NCBI GenBank assembly: GCA_964610505.1
Contig: CAZSXU010000001.1
Span: 277,851 to 341,850 of the forward strand
Direction: 5' to 3'
Origin: CAZSXU01 sp964610505
GTDB taxonomy: Bacteria > Arandabacterota > Arandabacteria > JAGLYR01
DNA length: 64,000 nt
This document shows, piece by piece, positions 26,760 to 35,692 of this stretch. The number at the start of each line of letters is the position of its first letter. Positions within the stretch are counted from its first letter, which is position 1. The notes under the pieces are model-generated. The model saw nothing but the letters and a program-made list of their open reading frames with translations, did no database searches and was not told where the DNA came from. The translations under genes and the position numbers were made by a program.

Positions 26760-29372
26760 ATGAGCATTCCCGGAACGAGCACCAAGGAAGACGTCTGGAT
26801 TAACACCTCCTGCGGGGGGTGCTACGCTCAGTGTGGTGTCCGGGTCCACCGGGTCGACGGAGTGGTGGTGGATATCGAGGGCAACCCCGATTCCCCCGCC
26901 GGAAGCGGGAGGATCTGCGCCAAGGGCACGGCTCAGCTGATGACTCTCTACGACCGGCATCGCATCAACCATCCGGTCAGGAGAACGAACCCCGAGAAGG
27001 GCGTGGGAGTGGATCCCAAGTGGGAGCGCATTTCCTGGGAGGAAGCCTTCGATATCATCGTGTCGAAGTTCAAGAACATGAAGGATCCCAGGGGGACCTA
27101 TTTCCAGGCCACTACGGTCCAGACCAGCGAGATCCGGTTCGCCGTCATCGCTTTCATGAAAGCCTGGGGCTTCAGGAACTACTGGGTCTCCGGCGGCGGG
27201 CTCTGGTGCGGCAACGGTGCCCATTTCATGAACGGGATCATGCACGCGGCGTGGTCCATCATCCCAGACTGGAATTACAACAACTACACGATCTACTTCG
27301 GCTGCTCAAAAGGTCACGGAGCGGGCCACGCCGCGTTGCAGACCGCGCAGTGGGTCGCGGATGCGCGAGCCAGGGGAATGAAGGCGGTTGTGTTTGATCC
27401 GTTCCTCTCCACACAGGCATCCAAGGCACATGAATGGGTTCCGATTCGCGTGGGCACGGACGGTGCCGTGGCCCTGGGGATGATCAACGTCATCCTGAAC
27501 GAGCTTGGAGTTCGGGACGATGAATACCTCAAGCTGAAGACCAACGCCCCGTACCTGATCGGCCCGGACCGGCACTACGTGCGCGATTCCCGCACTCACA
27601 AGCCGCTCGTCTGGGACCCCCGGGATGCGAGGGCCAAGACCTTCGACGACGAATCCATCCTCGACTATGCCCTCGAGGGCCGCTTTGAGGTCAACGGCAT
27701 GCCCTGTCACCCGGCTTTCCATCTGTTCAGGGAGCACGTCAAGGAGAACTACCCGCTGGACAAAGTGGAGAGAATCACCAGCGTGCCGCAGGCGACAATC
27801 CGACGGGTGGCGAAAGAGTTCGCGGAGGCGGCCCAGATCGGAAGTACGGTCACCATCGACGGGCGGAAGCTGCCGCTGCGACCGGCGGCCGCCATTTTCT
27901 TCCGGGGCAGCCAGGGACACGTGAATTCCGGCTGGAACTGTCTGGAAATCGACCTCCTCAATCACATCGTGGGCGCGGCGGACGTTCCGGGCGGCGCCAT
28001 GGGCCATGGCCCCCCGGTGTCTCACGGCCATCCCGACACCGGAAAACCGGAGACGATTCCCTTTTCCTGCCCGGACGGCCTGATGGTCGTCAAGGGGTGG
28101 GTCTATGACCACAAGCCCTATCCGCTGAGAGAACCCAAGGCTCCCACGAGACTTGATCTGCAGGACATGTTCCCCTGCTCGGTGTACAACGCTTTCACCA
28201 TTTGCAGCCCCGAGTGGGAAAAATACCTCGAGGACTTCAAGATTCCCTACCGGCCGGAGATCATGATCAACTTCGGATCCAACTCCGTGATGACCATGGC
28301 CAATGCCCATGACGTCACGGAGAATTTCCTTAAGAAATTCGATTTCACCCTCTCATTCAATATCTACCACAACGAGTTTACGGAAGCCGTGGCCGACATT
28401 GTCCTTCCCGACGCCTGCTTCCTGGAGAGATATACACCCTGCGTGACCTTCCCCTCGACGTTCTGTCACCCGACGGGGATGGATCACTGGGTCTGGCAGA
28501 TTCGGCAACCGGTGACCGAACCTCTCTATGAGCGGCGGGATTTCAACGAAATCATGTTAGAGATCGCAAAGCGGTTGGGTATCGCGGACAAGTACTACGA
28601 TGCGATCAACAAGACCATTCCCATCCGCTACGGCGGCGACATGGACCCTCAATACAAGCTCGACCCCAACGGGGACTACAGCTGGCAGGATATCTGCGAT
28701 CGGGTGCTCAAGGATCGCCTGGGAGAGAACAAGGGCCTGGAGGGGTTGAAGGACACCGGGCTCGAGAAGTGGCCGACCAAAGTGGAGGAGATGTACTGGC
28801 GGTGGTTCGTGCCGGTGCGCGTCCCGATCTACTTCGAGTACTTTATCGAATCGGGCGAGAAGGCCAAGGCCCTCTGTGCGTCCTTCGGGCACGAGGACAT
28901 CATGGACTGGCGGTTCTACACGCCCCTGGCCGAGTGGTTCCCGTGTCCTTCACACGAGGAAAAGAACCCGGAGTTCGACCTCTGGGCGTTCAGCTGGAGG
29001 CCCTCTTTCCACACGCAATCCTCGACCCAGAACAATCCCTGGCTCGACGAGATTTCCGTCAACGACCCATTCGTGTATCTGATTCAGATCAACGCGGAGA
29101 CCGGCCGGAAGAAGGGTCTCAAGGATCAGGATATCATCTACGTCGAGAACAAATTGGGCAGGAAGATCAAGGGCCCCGTCAAGCTCGTCGAGGGCATGCA
29201 CCCCGAGCAGTTGGGCATCGCGGGGTGCCACGGGCACTGGGCGCGGGGTATTCCCATCGCCAAGGGCAAGGGCCAGTTCTTCGACGACCTGATCATCACG
29301 GACGAGGCGCACACCGATTCCCTCACACAGGGGTCGGATGCCTGCGTGAAGGTGAAAATCTACAAGGCATGA
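26760..29372 (+). CDS. Molybdopterin oxidoreductase, PadB-like catalytic subunit
   Basis: 870 residues of the DMSO reductase family. The N-terminal [4Fe-4S] motif is CX2CX3CX27C (C18, C21, C25, C53), followed by Mo-bis-MGD domains and a C-terminal dinucleotide-binding domain (DPFVYLIQINAETGRKKGLKD). Cys150 in GGGLWCGNGAH lies where the metal-ligating residue of the family is expected. There is no Tat signal, so it faces the cytoplasm. The three-gene set with a 4x[4Fe-4S] subunit and a NrfD-like membrane subunit matches phenylacetyl-CoA:acceptor oxidoreductase (PadBCD), which makes phenylglyoxylate. A cytoplasmic CoA-ester substrate fits this; polysulfide or thiosulfate reductase is an alternative but those usually carry a Tat signal. 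Confidence 0.8.
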   Translation: MSIPGTSTKEDVWINTSCGGCYAQCGVRVHRVDGVVVDIEGNPDSPAGSGRICAKGTAQLMTLYDRHRINHPVRRTNPEKGVGVDPKWERISWEEAFDIIVSKFKNMKDPRGTYFQATTVQTSEIRFAVIAFMKAWGFRNYWVSGGGLWCGNGAHFMNGIMHAAWSIIPDWNYNNYTIYFGCSKGHGAGHAALQTAQWVADARARGMKAVVFDPFLSTQASKAHEWVPIRVGTDGAVALGMINVILNELGVRDDEYLKLKTNAPYLIGPDRHYVRDSRTHKPLVWDPRDARAKTFDDESILDYALEGRFEVNGMPCHPAFHLFREHVKENYPLDKVERITSVPQATIRRVAKEFAEAAQIGSTVTIDGRKLPLRPAAAIFFRGSQGHVNSGWNCLEIDLLNHIVGAADVPGGAMGHGPPVSHGHPDTGKPETIPFSCPDGLMVVKGWVYDHKPYPLREPKAPTRLDLQDMFPCSVYNAFTICSPEWEKYLEDFKIPYRPEIMINFGSNSVMTMANAHDVTENFLKKFDFTLSFNIYHNEFTEAVADIVLPDACFLERYTPCVTFPSTFCHPTGMDHWVWQIRQPVTEPLYERRDFNEIMLEIAKRLGIADKYYDAINKTIPIRYGGDMDPQYKLDPNGDYSWQDICDRVLKDRLGENKGLEGLKDTGLEKWPTKVEEMYWRWFVPVRVPIYFEYFIESGEKAKALCASFGHEDIMDWRFYTPLAEWFPCPSHEEKNPEFDLWAFSWRPSFHTQSSTQNNPWLDEISVNDPFVYLIQINAETGRKKGLKDQDIIYVENKLGRKIKGPVKLVEGMHPEQLGIAGCHGHWARGIPIAKGKGQFFDDLIITDEAHTDSLTQGSDACVKVKIYKA

Positions 29373-29395
29373 CCAGGCCAGGGAGGTAAATCCAA

Positions 29396-30025
29396 GTGGC
29401 GCGTTACGGGTTTGTCATCGATCTCAAGAGATGCTACGGGTGTTATTCGTGCCAGGTCGCGTGCAAGGCCTCGAACCACACGCCCAAAGGCATCGACTGG
29501 GCCAGGTGCGTGCCCGCTGAAGCCGGCCGGTTTCCCGCCGCGCTGAGGCAGATGGTCCCGTTGGTCTGCATGCAATGTGCCGAGCCCGCGTGCATGGAAG
29601 TTTGTCCGACCGGCGCCACCCAGCAGGACGAGAATGGCATCGTCACTGTAGACAAGGAACTGTGCATGGGGTGCAAATACTGCATCATGGCCTGCCCCTA
29701 CGGCGCGCGGCAGACCGTGGAGAAGTGGAGCACCTACTTTCCGCACACCGATGGGGATCTTGATCCGTACGAGGCCTATGCAAAAAGAGCGTGGGAACAG
29801 AAGAGCGGCTACGGGATGGCCACCAAGTGTGACTACTGCATGGACCGGGTGAGGGAAGGACGCCAGCCCGCCTGTGTGGAATCCTGCCCTGCCAAGGCCC
29901 GGTACTTCGGAGATCTGGAGGATCCGGAGAGCGAGGTTTCAATCCTGATCAGGCGCGAGCGCGGTTTTCAGCTGAACCCGGAGTTCGGCACGGACCCGTC
30001 CTGCTATTACCTGCCACCGAGGTAG
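29396..30025 (+). CDS. 4x[4Fe-4S] electron-transfer subunit, PadC-like
   Basis: 209 residues, starting with GTG and an AGGGAGG site upstream. Four ferredoxin-type cysteine groups are visible: RCYGCYSCQVACKASNH, CMQCAEPACMEVCP, CMGCKYCIMACPYGAR and CDYCMDRVREGRQPACVESCP. It is the wire between the Mo subunit and the membrane subunit, and both start and end nearly abut its neighbours (23 nt and 6 nt). No export signal, in line with the catalytic subunit. Confidence 0.88.
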   Translation: MARYGFVIDLKRCYGCYSCQVACKASNHTPKGIDWARCVPAEAGRFPAALRQMVPLVCMQCAEPACMEVCPTGATQQDENGIVTVDKELCMGCKYCIMACPYGARQTVEKWSTYFPHTDGDLDPYEAYAKRAWEQKSGYGMATKCDYCMDRVREGRQPACVESCPAKARYFGDLEDPESEVSILIRRERGFQLNPEFGTDPSCYYLPPR

Positions 30026-30031
30026 AGACTC

Positions 30032-30931
30032 ATGGAGATGAAGGCACAGTCCAAATGGAGCTGGCTGGTTTCGGCCTATCTCTTTCTCGCCGGACTCGGC
30101 GCCGGCGCCTACGCGATCGGCGTCCTGGCCGGTTTTGCCGGCGGGGAATGGGCCGGCATTTCCAAGATCGGGGTTTCCCTGGGGTTTCCCTGCGTTCTCG
30201 TCGGATGCATGTTCCTCATCGGCGACCTGGGGACCCCGAGCAACTTCTGGCGGGCATGGAGGCGGCCCGACACATCGTGGATCGCGCGGGGCACCATCAT
30301 CATCTCGATCTTCATGGTTCTGGGAGTCATCCACGTTGCATTCTGGGTCTGGCCGTTTCATTCACTCGAAGACGCCAACGGCGCGCGGAACCTCGTCGGC
30401 GTCCTGGGTATCATCTTCGCGTTCGGTACCATGATCTATACCGGCATCCTTCTGGGCGCCGCGCGACCCATCGCGTTCTGGAGCACGGCGATGCTGCCGC
30501 TGCTGTTCCTCGTCTCCGCTCTGTCGACCGGAATCATGGCCGTTGTCCTGACTTCATCCGTGACGGGAGCGACTCACGGGGTCCCCCTCGCCCGACTTGC
30601 GTGGATCGATTCTTTCCTGATCATCCTGGAAATTCTGGTCCTCTTCTTCTACTTGCAGGCGACCCACCGTGTTCCCGAATCCCGGGCTTCCGCCAAGCTG
30701 GTCCTCACCGGATCCATCGCTCCTCTCTTCTGGGCCGGGGTGGTGACGGTCGGGCTCGTGGTTCCCCTGGTTCTCGAGATCTTTGCCGTCGGCGCCGCAA
30801 CCGGGACTCTCGCGCTGTCGGCATCCATCTGCGGTATCATTGGGGGGTTGTTCTTGAGACAGGTCGTGGTTTCCGGCGGCATCCACGCACCCTTGAGAGC
30901 AGGGCGGTTCGAGATCGCGTTGCCGGCCTAG
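30032..30931 (+). CDS. NrfD/PsrC-like membrane subunit, PadD-like
   Basis: 299 residues with about eight hydrophobic segments (first: WLVSAYLFLAGLGAGAYAIGVL). GDLGTPSNFWRAWRRPDTSWIARG is the characteristic NrfD loop between helices 2 and 3. It anchors the enzyme and passes electrons to quinone. Third gene of the Mo operon. Electron transfer to the quinone pool would make alpha-oxidation of phenylacetyl-CoA energetically possible, if the Pad assignment holds. Confidence 0.85.
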   Translation: MEMKAQSKWSWLVSAYLFLAGLGAGAYAIGVLAGFAGGEWAGISKIGVSLGFPCVLVGCMFLIGDLGTPSNFWRAWRRPDTSWIARGTIIISIFMVLGVIHVAFWVWPFHSLEDANGARNLVGVLGIIFAFGTMIYTGILLGAARPIAFWSTAMLPLLFLVSALSTGIMAVVLTSSVTGATHGVPLARLAWIDSFLIILEILVLFFYLQATHRVPESRASAKLVLTGSIAPLFWAGVVTVGLVVPLVLEIFAVGAATGTLALSASICGIIGGLFLRQVVVSGGIHAPLRAGRFEIALPA

Positions 30932-30942
30932 GCCAATTCCTG

Positions 30943-30971
30943 TTGACATGGGGCATTGCGGATGGTATGAG
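30943..30971 (+). promoter_or_regulatory. Predicted promoter of the bzd operon
   Basis: -35 TTGACA (30943-30948), 17-nt spacer, -10 TATGAG (30966-30971). The transcript leader would be about 170 nt and contains a 15-bp perfect palindrome at 31067-31081 (GTCTCCGCCGGAGAC), a candidate operator or hairpin. Confidence 0.6.
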
Positions 30972-31148
30972 TTCGAGACTGGCGTCTTAAGGCGACGTGT
31001 GCCGGGGCCGAGCCGGAATCTGCATCCAGGACGAATCATCCGCTCGGCCTTGTCTCACCGCCACAGGTCTCCGCCGGAGACTGAGCCTCGAGAGGAGGGT
31101 GTTCCCGAAATCGTTTTGGACGGTTCCACTTCGCAAGGAGAAACGTGA

Positions 31149-32273
31149 ATGTTGAACCAGTTTCGCGATTGGGAGAGAAACCGTCACGAGTATGCGAAAG
31201 CCTGGAAAGAACGTACCGGCGGGAAGGTCATGGGATATTTCTGCACCTATGCCCCCGAGGAAATTCTCTACGCCGCCGGGGTACTCCCCGTCCGCATCCT
31301 GGGAAGTCATGAGCCTCAGGATGTCACCGAGCCCCATATCTTCGGCATGTTCTGCCCCTTCTGCCGTGATTGCCTCGCCCAAGGACTCAAGGGGCGCTAC
31401 GACTACCTCGATGGAATCATGATTTCCCAATCCTGCCTGCACATCCGCCAGGCTTTCACTTCGTGGCAGAAACATGTTCCTGTGGATTTCCATTACTACT
31501 TGTGCATGCCGAACCGCGTCCAGAGCCCCCACGCCCTGCCCTACCTGGCCGGGGAGCTGGCCGAATTCAAGACGGCGGTCGAGAAGTGGACCGGGAAGAC
31601 CATCTCCGACGCGGATCTCGACAAGGCCATCGAGGTCTACAACGAAAATCGCCGGCTGATGCGGGCCGTCTATGAACTTCGCAAGGACGATCACCCTCAT
31701 CTTACCGGCGAAGAAGCCATGGAGATGGTGATCGCCAGCCAGATGATCGACAAGGCTGAACACAGCCGGCAGATCAAGAAGATACTGGAACAGCTTCCGA
31801 GTCGAGACGGCCGCGATCCGGGCACACGGTTGATGATCCTCGGGAGTGAGGATGACGACATCGAGTTCCTGAACATGGTGGAATCGTGTGGGGCCACTTT
31901 TGTGGTGGATGATCACTGCACCGGATCACGGTACTTCTGGAACGAGGTGGAGCCGAGCGACAACCGCCTGGAAGCCATCGCGGCCCGGTATGTTCACCGC
32001 GTCCCATGCCCCTCGAAGGATTGGGAGGATCGCACGAGGATCGACCATATCCTCAGGCTCGCCCGGGACTGGAACGTTGCCGGGGCCGTCGTCATCCAGC
32101 AGAAATTCTGCGATCCGCATGAGCTGGACATTCCGGCGATACGGGAAGCCCTCGACCGGAACGGGACCAAGACGCTTTTCCTCGAGTTCGATGTCACCGT
32201 GCCCATCGGACAGTTCAAGGTAAGAGTCGAGGCGTTCCTCGAGATGATCGGGGATGACGACCTGTTCGATTGA
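31149..32273 (+). CDS. bzdN: Benzoyl-CoA reductase subunit, BzdN/BcrC type
   Basis: 374 residues of the 2-hydroxyacyl-CoA dehydratase D-component superfamily. Conserved cysteines sit in GYFCTYAPEEILYAAGVLPVRI, MFCPFCRDCLAQGLKGRYDYLDG and ISQSCLHIRQAF, expected to bind [4Fe-4S] clusters and contact the substrate. With the next gene it should form the ring-reducing module of ATP-dependent (class I) benzoyl-CoA reductase. AAGGAG precedes the ATG by 8 nt. First gene of an operon that continues with O, Q, P, ferredoxin and a BzdV-like protein; the order N-O-Q-P differs from N-O-P-Q of Azoarcus. Confidence 0.88.
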   Translation: MLNQFRDWERNRHEYAKAWKERTGGKVMGYFCTYAPEEILYAAGVLPVRILGSHEPQDVTEPHIFGMFCPFCRDCLAQGLKGRYDYLDGIMISQSCLHIRQAFTSWQKHVPVDFHYYLCMPNRVQSPHALPYLAGELAEFKTAVEKWTGKTISDADLDKAIEVYNENRRLMRAVYELRKDDHPHLTGEEAMEMVIASQMIDKAEHSRQIKKILEQLPSRDGRDPGTRLMILGSEDDDIEFLNMVESCGATFVVDDHCTGSRYFWNEVEPSDNRLEAIAARYVHRVPCPSKDWEDRTRIDHILRLARDWNVAGAVVIQQKFCDPHELDIPAIREALDRNGTKTLFLEFDVTVPIGQFKVRVEAFLEMIGDDDLFD

Positions 32274-32286
32274 TGGGAGACCAAGG

Positions 32287-33591
32287 ATGGCCACCAAGCA
32301 GAAGTACGAGACTCAACCGCTCAAATGCTGGGGCAGAGCGAAGGAGATCCGGGAGAACTTCTATCGGGATTATGCACAAGCCCACGAAAAAGGAGGACTT
32401 CGCTGGGCCGGCGGCGCCTGGACTTTCGGAGCGATTCCCTGCGGCCTCGGCGACGACGTCTGGAGCATCACCAGCGAACCCTACGCCGCCTCCATCGCCG
32501 CCAACAAGGAATTCTCCATGCGGTGCCTGGAAGCAACAGAGCGGGCAGGCTACGCCCGTGATCTTTGCTCCTACATGAGAAACTACTGGGGATCCGTCAT
32601 CCTCAACGAATATCTCTGGGGCGGCCCGTTCCCAAAACCCGACTTCATCTGGCAGGACCACATTTGCTGCAGCCATGCCAAGTGGTATCAGGTGGTGTGT
32701 GACCTCGAGCCCGGCATTCCTCAGTTCTGCATCGACGTGGCGGTGGGACCCTACAACGAAATCACCGAGAACAAGGTGGACTACATTGTGGGTCAGATGC
32801 ACGACGGCATTGCATGGCTGGAAAAGGTGACCGGACGGGCCTACGACGACGAGAAACTGATTCAAGCCGTCCATAACGAATGCCGGTCTACGGCGCTCTG
32901 GGCGGAGGTCTGCACGCTGAACAAGGCGATCCCGGCTCCTCTCGAAGAGAAGACGATGTACTCTCTCTACGTCCTCGGCACGCTGATGAAACACAGCAAG
33001 ATCGTGGCCGACTTCTACGAAGAGCTCAGAGACGAGGTTAGAGAGCGGGTGGCCAACCAGATCGCGGCCGTCCCCAACGAACAGTGCCGCTTGATGTCCG
33101 ATACGCAACCGCCGTGGGGCTTCCTGAGTCTGTTCCGGTACCTGGAGAAGTTCGGCGCGGTGTCCATCGGCAGCCTGTACACTTTCGGCCTCATCGGGGT
33201 GTGGGAGGTCAAACCGGACGGCACGTGGGGCCCGCGGACGACCCCCCAGGAACAAGGGGTGGACATCAAGACCCGTGACCAGGCCCTTCGAATCCTGACC
33301 GATTGGAACCTGAGCAAGCCCGAATGGCAGCATTTCTACTCCCCACATCTCAAGACCGACATGATGGTGCGTATTGCGAAGGAATGGTCGCTCGACGGCG
33401 TGATGCTGCATTACAACCGCGGATGTGAAGGACTGACCGTGGGCATTGCCGAGAATCGCCTGGGTCTGATTGAGGCCGGGTTCCCCGTCATGACCTTCGA
33501 GGGCAACATGGGAGATGAGCGCGAGTTCGATCTTCACAAGACCATGACGCGTGTTGACGCATTCATGGAAACCCTGGGCGTCAAGAAGTGA
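32287..33591 (+). CDS. bzdO: Benzoyl-CoA reductase subunit, BzdO/BcrB type
   Basis: 434 residues. Cysteine-bearing motifs: GAIPCGLGDDVWSITSEPYAAS, RDLCSYMRNYWGSV, DHICCSHAKWYQVVCDLEPGIPQFC. The C-terminal HYNRGCEGLTVGIAENRLGLIEAGFPVMTFEGNMGD (shown in part: HYNRGCEGLT, FEGNMGD) is typical of this subunit. Starts 14 nt after bzdN with GGGAGACC upstream. Pairs with BzdN to hold the active site where two electrons are transferred to benzoyl-CoA. Confidence 0.9.
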   Translation: MATKQKYETQPLKCWGRAKEIRENFYRDYAQAHEKGGLRWAGGAWTFGAIPCGLGDDVWSITSEPYAASIAANKEFSMRCLEATERAGYARDLCSYMRNYWGSVILNEYLWGGPFPKPDFIWQDHICCSHAKWYQVVCDLEPGIPQFCIDVAVGPYNEITENKVDYIVGQMHDGIAWLEKVTGRAYDDEKLIQAVHNECRSTALWAEVCTLNKAIPAPLEEKTMYSLYVLGTLMKHSKIVADFYEELRDEVRERVANQIAAVPNEQCRLMSDTQPPWGFLSLFRYLEKFGAVSIGSLYTFGLIGVWEVKPDGTWGPRTTPQEQGVDIKTRDQALRILTDWNLSKPEWQHFYSPHLKTDMMVRIAKEWSLDGVMLHYNRGCEGLTVGIAENRLGLIEAGFPVMTFEGNMGDEREFDLHKTMTRVDAFMETLGVKK

Positions 33592-33640
33592 TGAGCGAAG
33601 GTGAACTGACCAGAGGACTTGATCGAATCGGGAGTCGCTT

Positions 33641-34408
33641 ATGATCACCGTTGGCATCGACATGGGATCCAAGACGATCAAGGTAGTCGTCCTTCGGGAC
33701 GGGGAGGTCATCGGTCGAGGTATCGAGCTGGCCGGGTTCGAGAGCCGCGAGGCGGCCGAGAAGGCATTCGACGCGGCGCTCCAAGACGCCGGGATATCCA
33801 AAGCGGATATCGACGGGATGGTCGCGACGGGGGCCGGGCGAAAGAACGCCCCACATACCGACCGGGACATCACCGAGGTCGGCGGCGACGCCAAAGGCGT
33901 CGTGACTCTCTATCCCCATGCGCGAACCGTGATCGACGTGGGAGCGGAAGAAGGCCGGGCGATTCGCTGCAACGAAGAGGGGAAGGTTCTGGACTTCGCC
34001 CTCAACGAGAAATGCGCCGCGGGAGCCGGAGCTTTCACCGAGGCCATGAGCCGCGCGCTGGAGGTGAGTGTCGAAGAGCTGGGGCAGATGTCGCTGAGAT
34101 CGAAGAATCCAACTCCGATGAATGCGCAATGCGCCGTGTTTGCCGAGTCGGAAGTGGTGTCTCTGCTCCACAACAAGATCCCGAAGGAAGATATTTCGAG
34201 AGCCGTACACGACGCCATTGCCAGCCGGATTGTTTCTCTGGCTCGCAAGGTCGGGTTCGAGCCTGACGTGGTGTTCATCGGCGGAGTCGCCCACAACGCG
34301 GGTTTCGTCGATTCTCTGGAGAGAGCTCTGGAGTGCAAGGTGACAATCCCCGAGAACCCGGAATACATCGGTGCCTACGGTGCCGCGCTGGCCGCCGCGG
34401 AGAGCTGA
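33641..34408 (+). CDS. bzdQ: Benzoyl-CoA reductase ATPase subunit, BzdQ/BcrD type
   Basis: 255 residues of the BadF/BadG/BcrA/BcrD ATPase fold (ASKHA). Phosphate loops are GIDMGSKTIKVVVL and VIDVGAEEGRAI. The cluster-binding cysteines are in NEKCAAGAGAFTEA and MNAQCAVFAESEVV, and adenosine binding in FIGGVAHNAGF. With the P subunit it would bridge one [4Fe-4S] cluster and drive low-potential electron transfer by ATP hydrolysis. I assign Q because of the CAAGAG variant and the shorter length; the P/Q assignment could be swapped. Confidence 0.82.
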   Translation: MITVGIDMGSKTIKVVVLRDGEVIGRGIELAGFESREAAEKAFDAALQDAGISKADIDGMVATGAGRKNAPHTDRDITEVGGDAKGVVTLYPHARTVIDVGAEEGRAIRCNEEGKVLDFALNEKCAAGAGAFTEAMSRALEVSVEELGQMSLRSKNPTPMNAQCAVFAESEVVSLLHNKIPKEDISRAVHDAIASRIVSLARKVGFEPDVVFIGGVAHNAGFVDSLERALECKVTIPENPEYIGAYGAALAAAES

Positions 34409-34493
34409 CGGCGGCGGGCGGGTGTCACGGTTTCGGGAGCAGGCGGCGTTGTGGTTTTCCCTGGGAGTGAGACGCGACGAGAGGACTTGAGGG

Positions 34494-35363
34494 ATGGCAG
34501 AGTACTGGCGCTGGAAGGAATACCGTTGGCACGACGAGAACAAGAACTGGCGTGACGCGACCCTCATCACCGCCGGAGTGGACGTGGGTTCGGTGTCCTC
34601 CCAGGCGGTGATTGTCACCGACGGAGAGCTGTACGCCTTTTCGAACCAACGGACAGGATCGGACAGCCCCGAGAGCGCGCGCAAAGCCATGGATTGGGCT
34701 CTCGAGGGAACGGGCATGAACCTGGACACCATCGGGTTTACCGTCGGAACGGGCTATGGGCGCGTCAACGTGCCCTTCTCCGACAAGGCGATCACGGAAA
34801 TCGCCTGCCACGCTCGGGGGGCGAACTACATGTACGGCCCCACCGTCCGGACGGTTCTCGATATGGGGGGCCAGGACTGCAAGGTCATCCGCTGCGATGA
34901 GAGGGGAAAGGTCACTGCCTTCGCCATGAACGACAAATGCGCGGCCGGGACAGGACGGGGCATGGAGGTCTTTGCCGATCTCCTGGCCATTCCGATCGAG
35001 GAGGTTGGCGAGCTTTCCTTCCAGGTCGACGAAGAACCTCCGCCCGTTTCGAGTACGTGCGTCGTATTCGCCAAGTCCGAGGCGACGGGGCTGCTGCGAG
35101 AGGGGTGGCCCAAGAGTAAGGTCGTCGCCGCGTACTGTTCTGCCATGGCCCATCGCGTGGTCACGCTCCTGGAACAAGTCGGAATCGAGGAGAAATTCGC
35201 CATTACCGGTGGAATCGGCAAGAACATCGGGGTCGTGCGCCGCCTCGAGGGTGAGATCGGGATCAAAGCGCTGCCGGCCAAATTCGATACCCAGATCGCC
35301 GGGGCCCTGGGCGGTGCGCTATTCGCCCAGAACCTACTGAAGAAGAAACTCGCCGTTACCTGA
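34494..35363 (+). CDS. bzdP: Benzoyl-CoA reductase ATPase subunit, BzdP/BcrA type
   Basis: 289 residues, second ATPase of the activator. It has an N-terminal extension (MAEYWRWKEYRWHDENKNWR) before GVDVGSVSSQAVIV, then VLDMGGQDCKVI, NDKCAAGTGRGMEVFADLL and SSTCVVFAKSEATGLL, and ends with TGGIGKNIGVVRRLE. The length is that of Azoarcus-type BzdP, clearly shorter than Thauera BcrA. A GAGAGG site and ATG at 34494. Its cysteines would ligate the shared cluster with BzdQ. Confidence 0.85.
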   Translation: MAEYWRWKEYRWHDENKNWRDATLITAGVDVGSVSSQAVIVTDGELYAFSNQRTGSDSPESARKAMDWALEGTGMNLDTIGFTVGTGYGRVNVPFSDKAITEIACHARGANYMYGPTVRTVLDMGGQDCKVIRCDERGKVTAFAMNDKCAAGTGRGMEVFADLLAIPIEEVGELSFQVDEEPPPVSSTCVVFAKSEATGLLREGWPKSKVVAAYCSAMAHRVVTLLEQVGIEEKFAITGGIGKNIGVVRRLEGEIGIKALPAKFDTQIAGALGGALFAQNLLKKKLAVT

Positions 35364-35392
35364 GCGGTCCCGTCAAGGTCAAGGAGTGTCCG

Positions 35393-35674
35393 GTGAAAGC
35401 GCATTACGGGTACAAGGACGGCTCCGGGGATTACTTCATCATCATCGATACGGACCTCTGCATCGACTGCGCGAATCGTCCATGCGTCGCGGCGTGCCCG
35501 GAGGGCGTCCTGGAGATCATCTGCGACGACTACGATGACGAAGTGGCCGCGGTCGTCGAGGACCATCGCAAGAAGATCAAGTACTCTTGCGCACCGTGCA
35601 AGCCCGATCGAGATCGACCGCCTCTCCCATGCACCGCCGCCTGTACGCGCGGCGCCATTGTCCATTCATGGTGA
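35393..35674 (+). CDS. Ferredoxin, probable electron donor to benzoyl-CoA reductase
   Basis: 93 residues. Two cysteine groups fit two [4Fe-4S] clusters: CIDCANRPCVAACPEG (C21-C33) and CAPCKPDRDRPPLPCTAAC (C66-C84, with a long insert between the second and third cysteine). GTG start with AAGGAG 7 nt upstream. Same place as the ferredoxin gene bzdM in Azoarcus, between the reductase genes and a BzdV-like oxidoreductase, so it probably carries electrons between those two enzymes. Confidence 0.85.
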   Translation: MKAHYGYKDGSGDYFIIIDTDLCIDCANRPCVAACPEGVLEIICDDYDDEVAAVVEDHRKKIKYSCAPCKPDRDRPPLPCTAACTRGAIVHSW

Positions 35675-35692
35675 AACATAAGAGCAGAAGCC

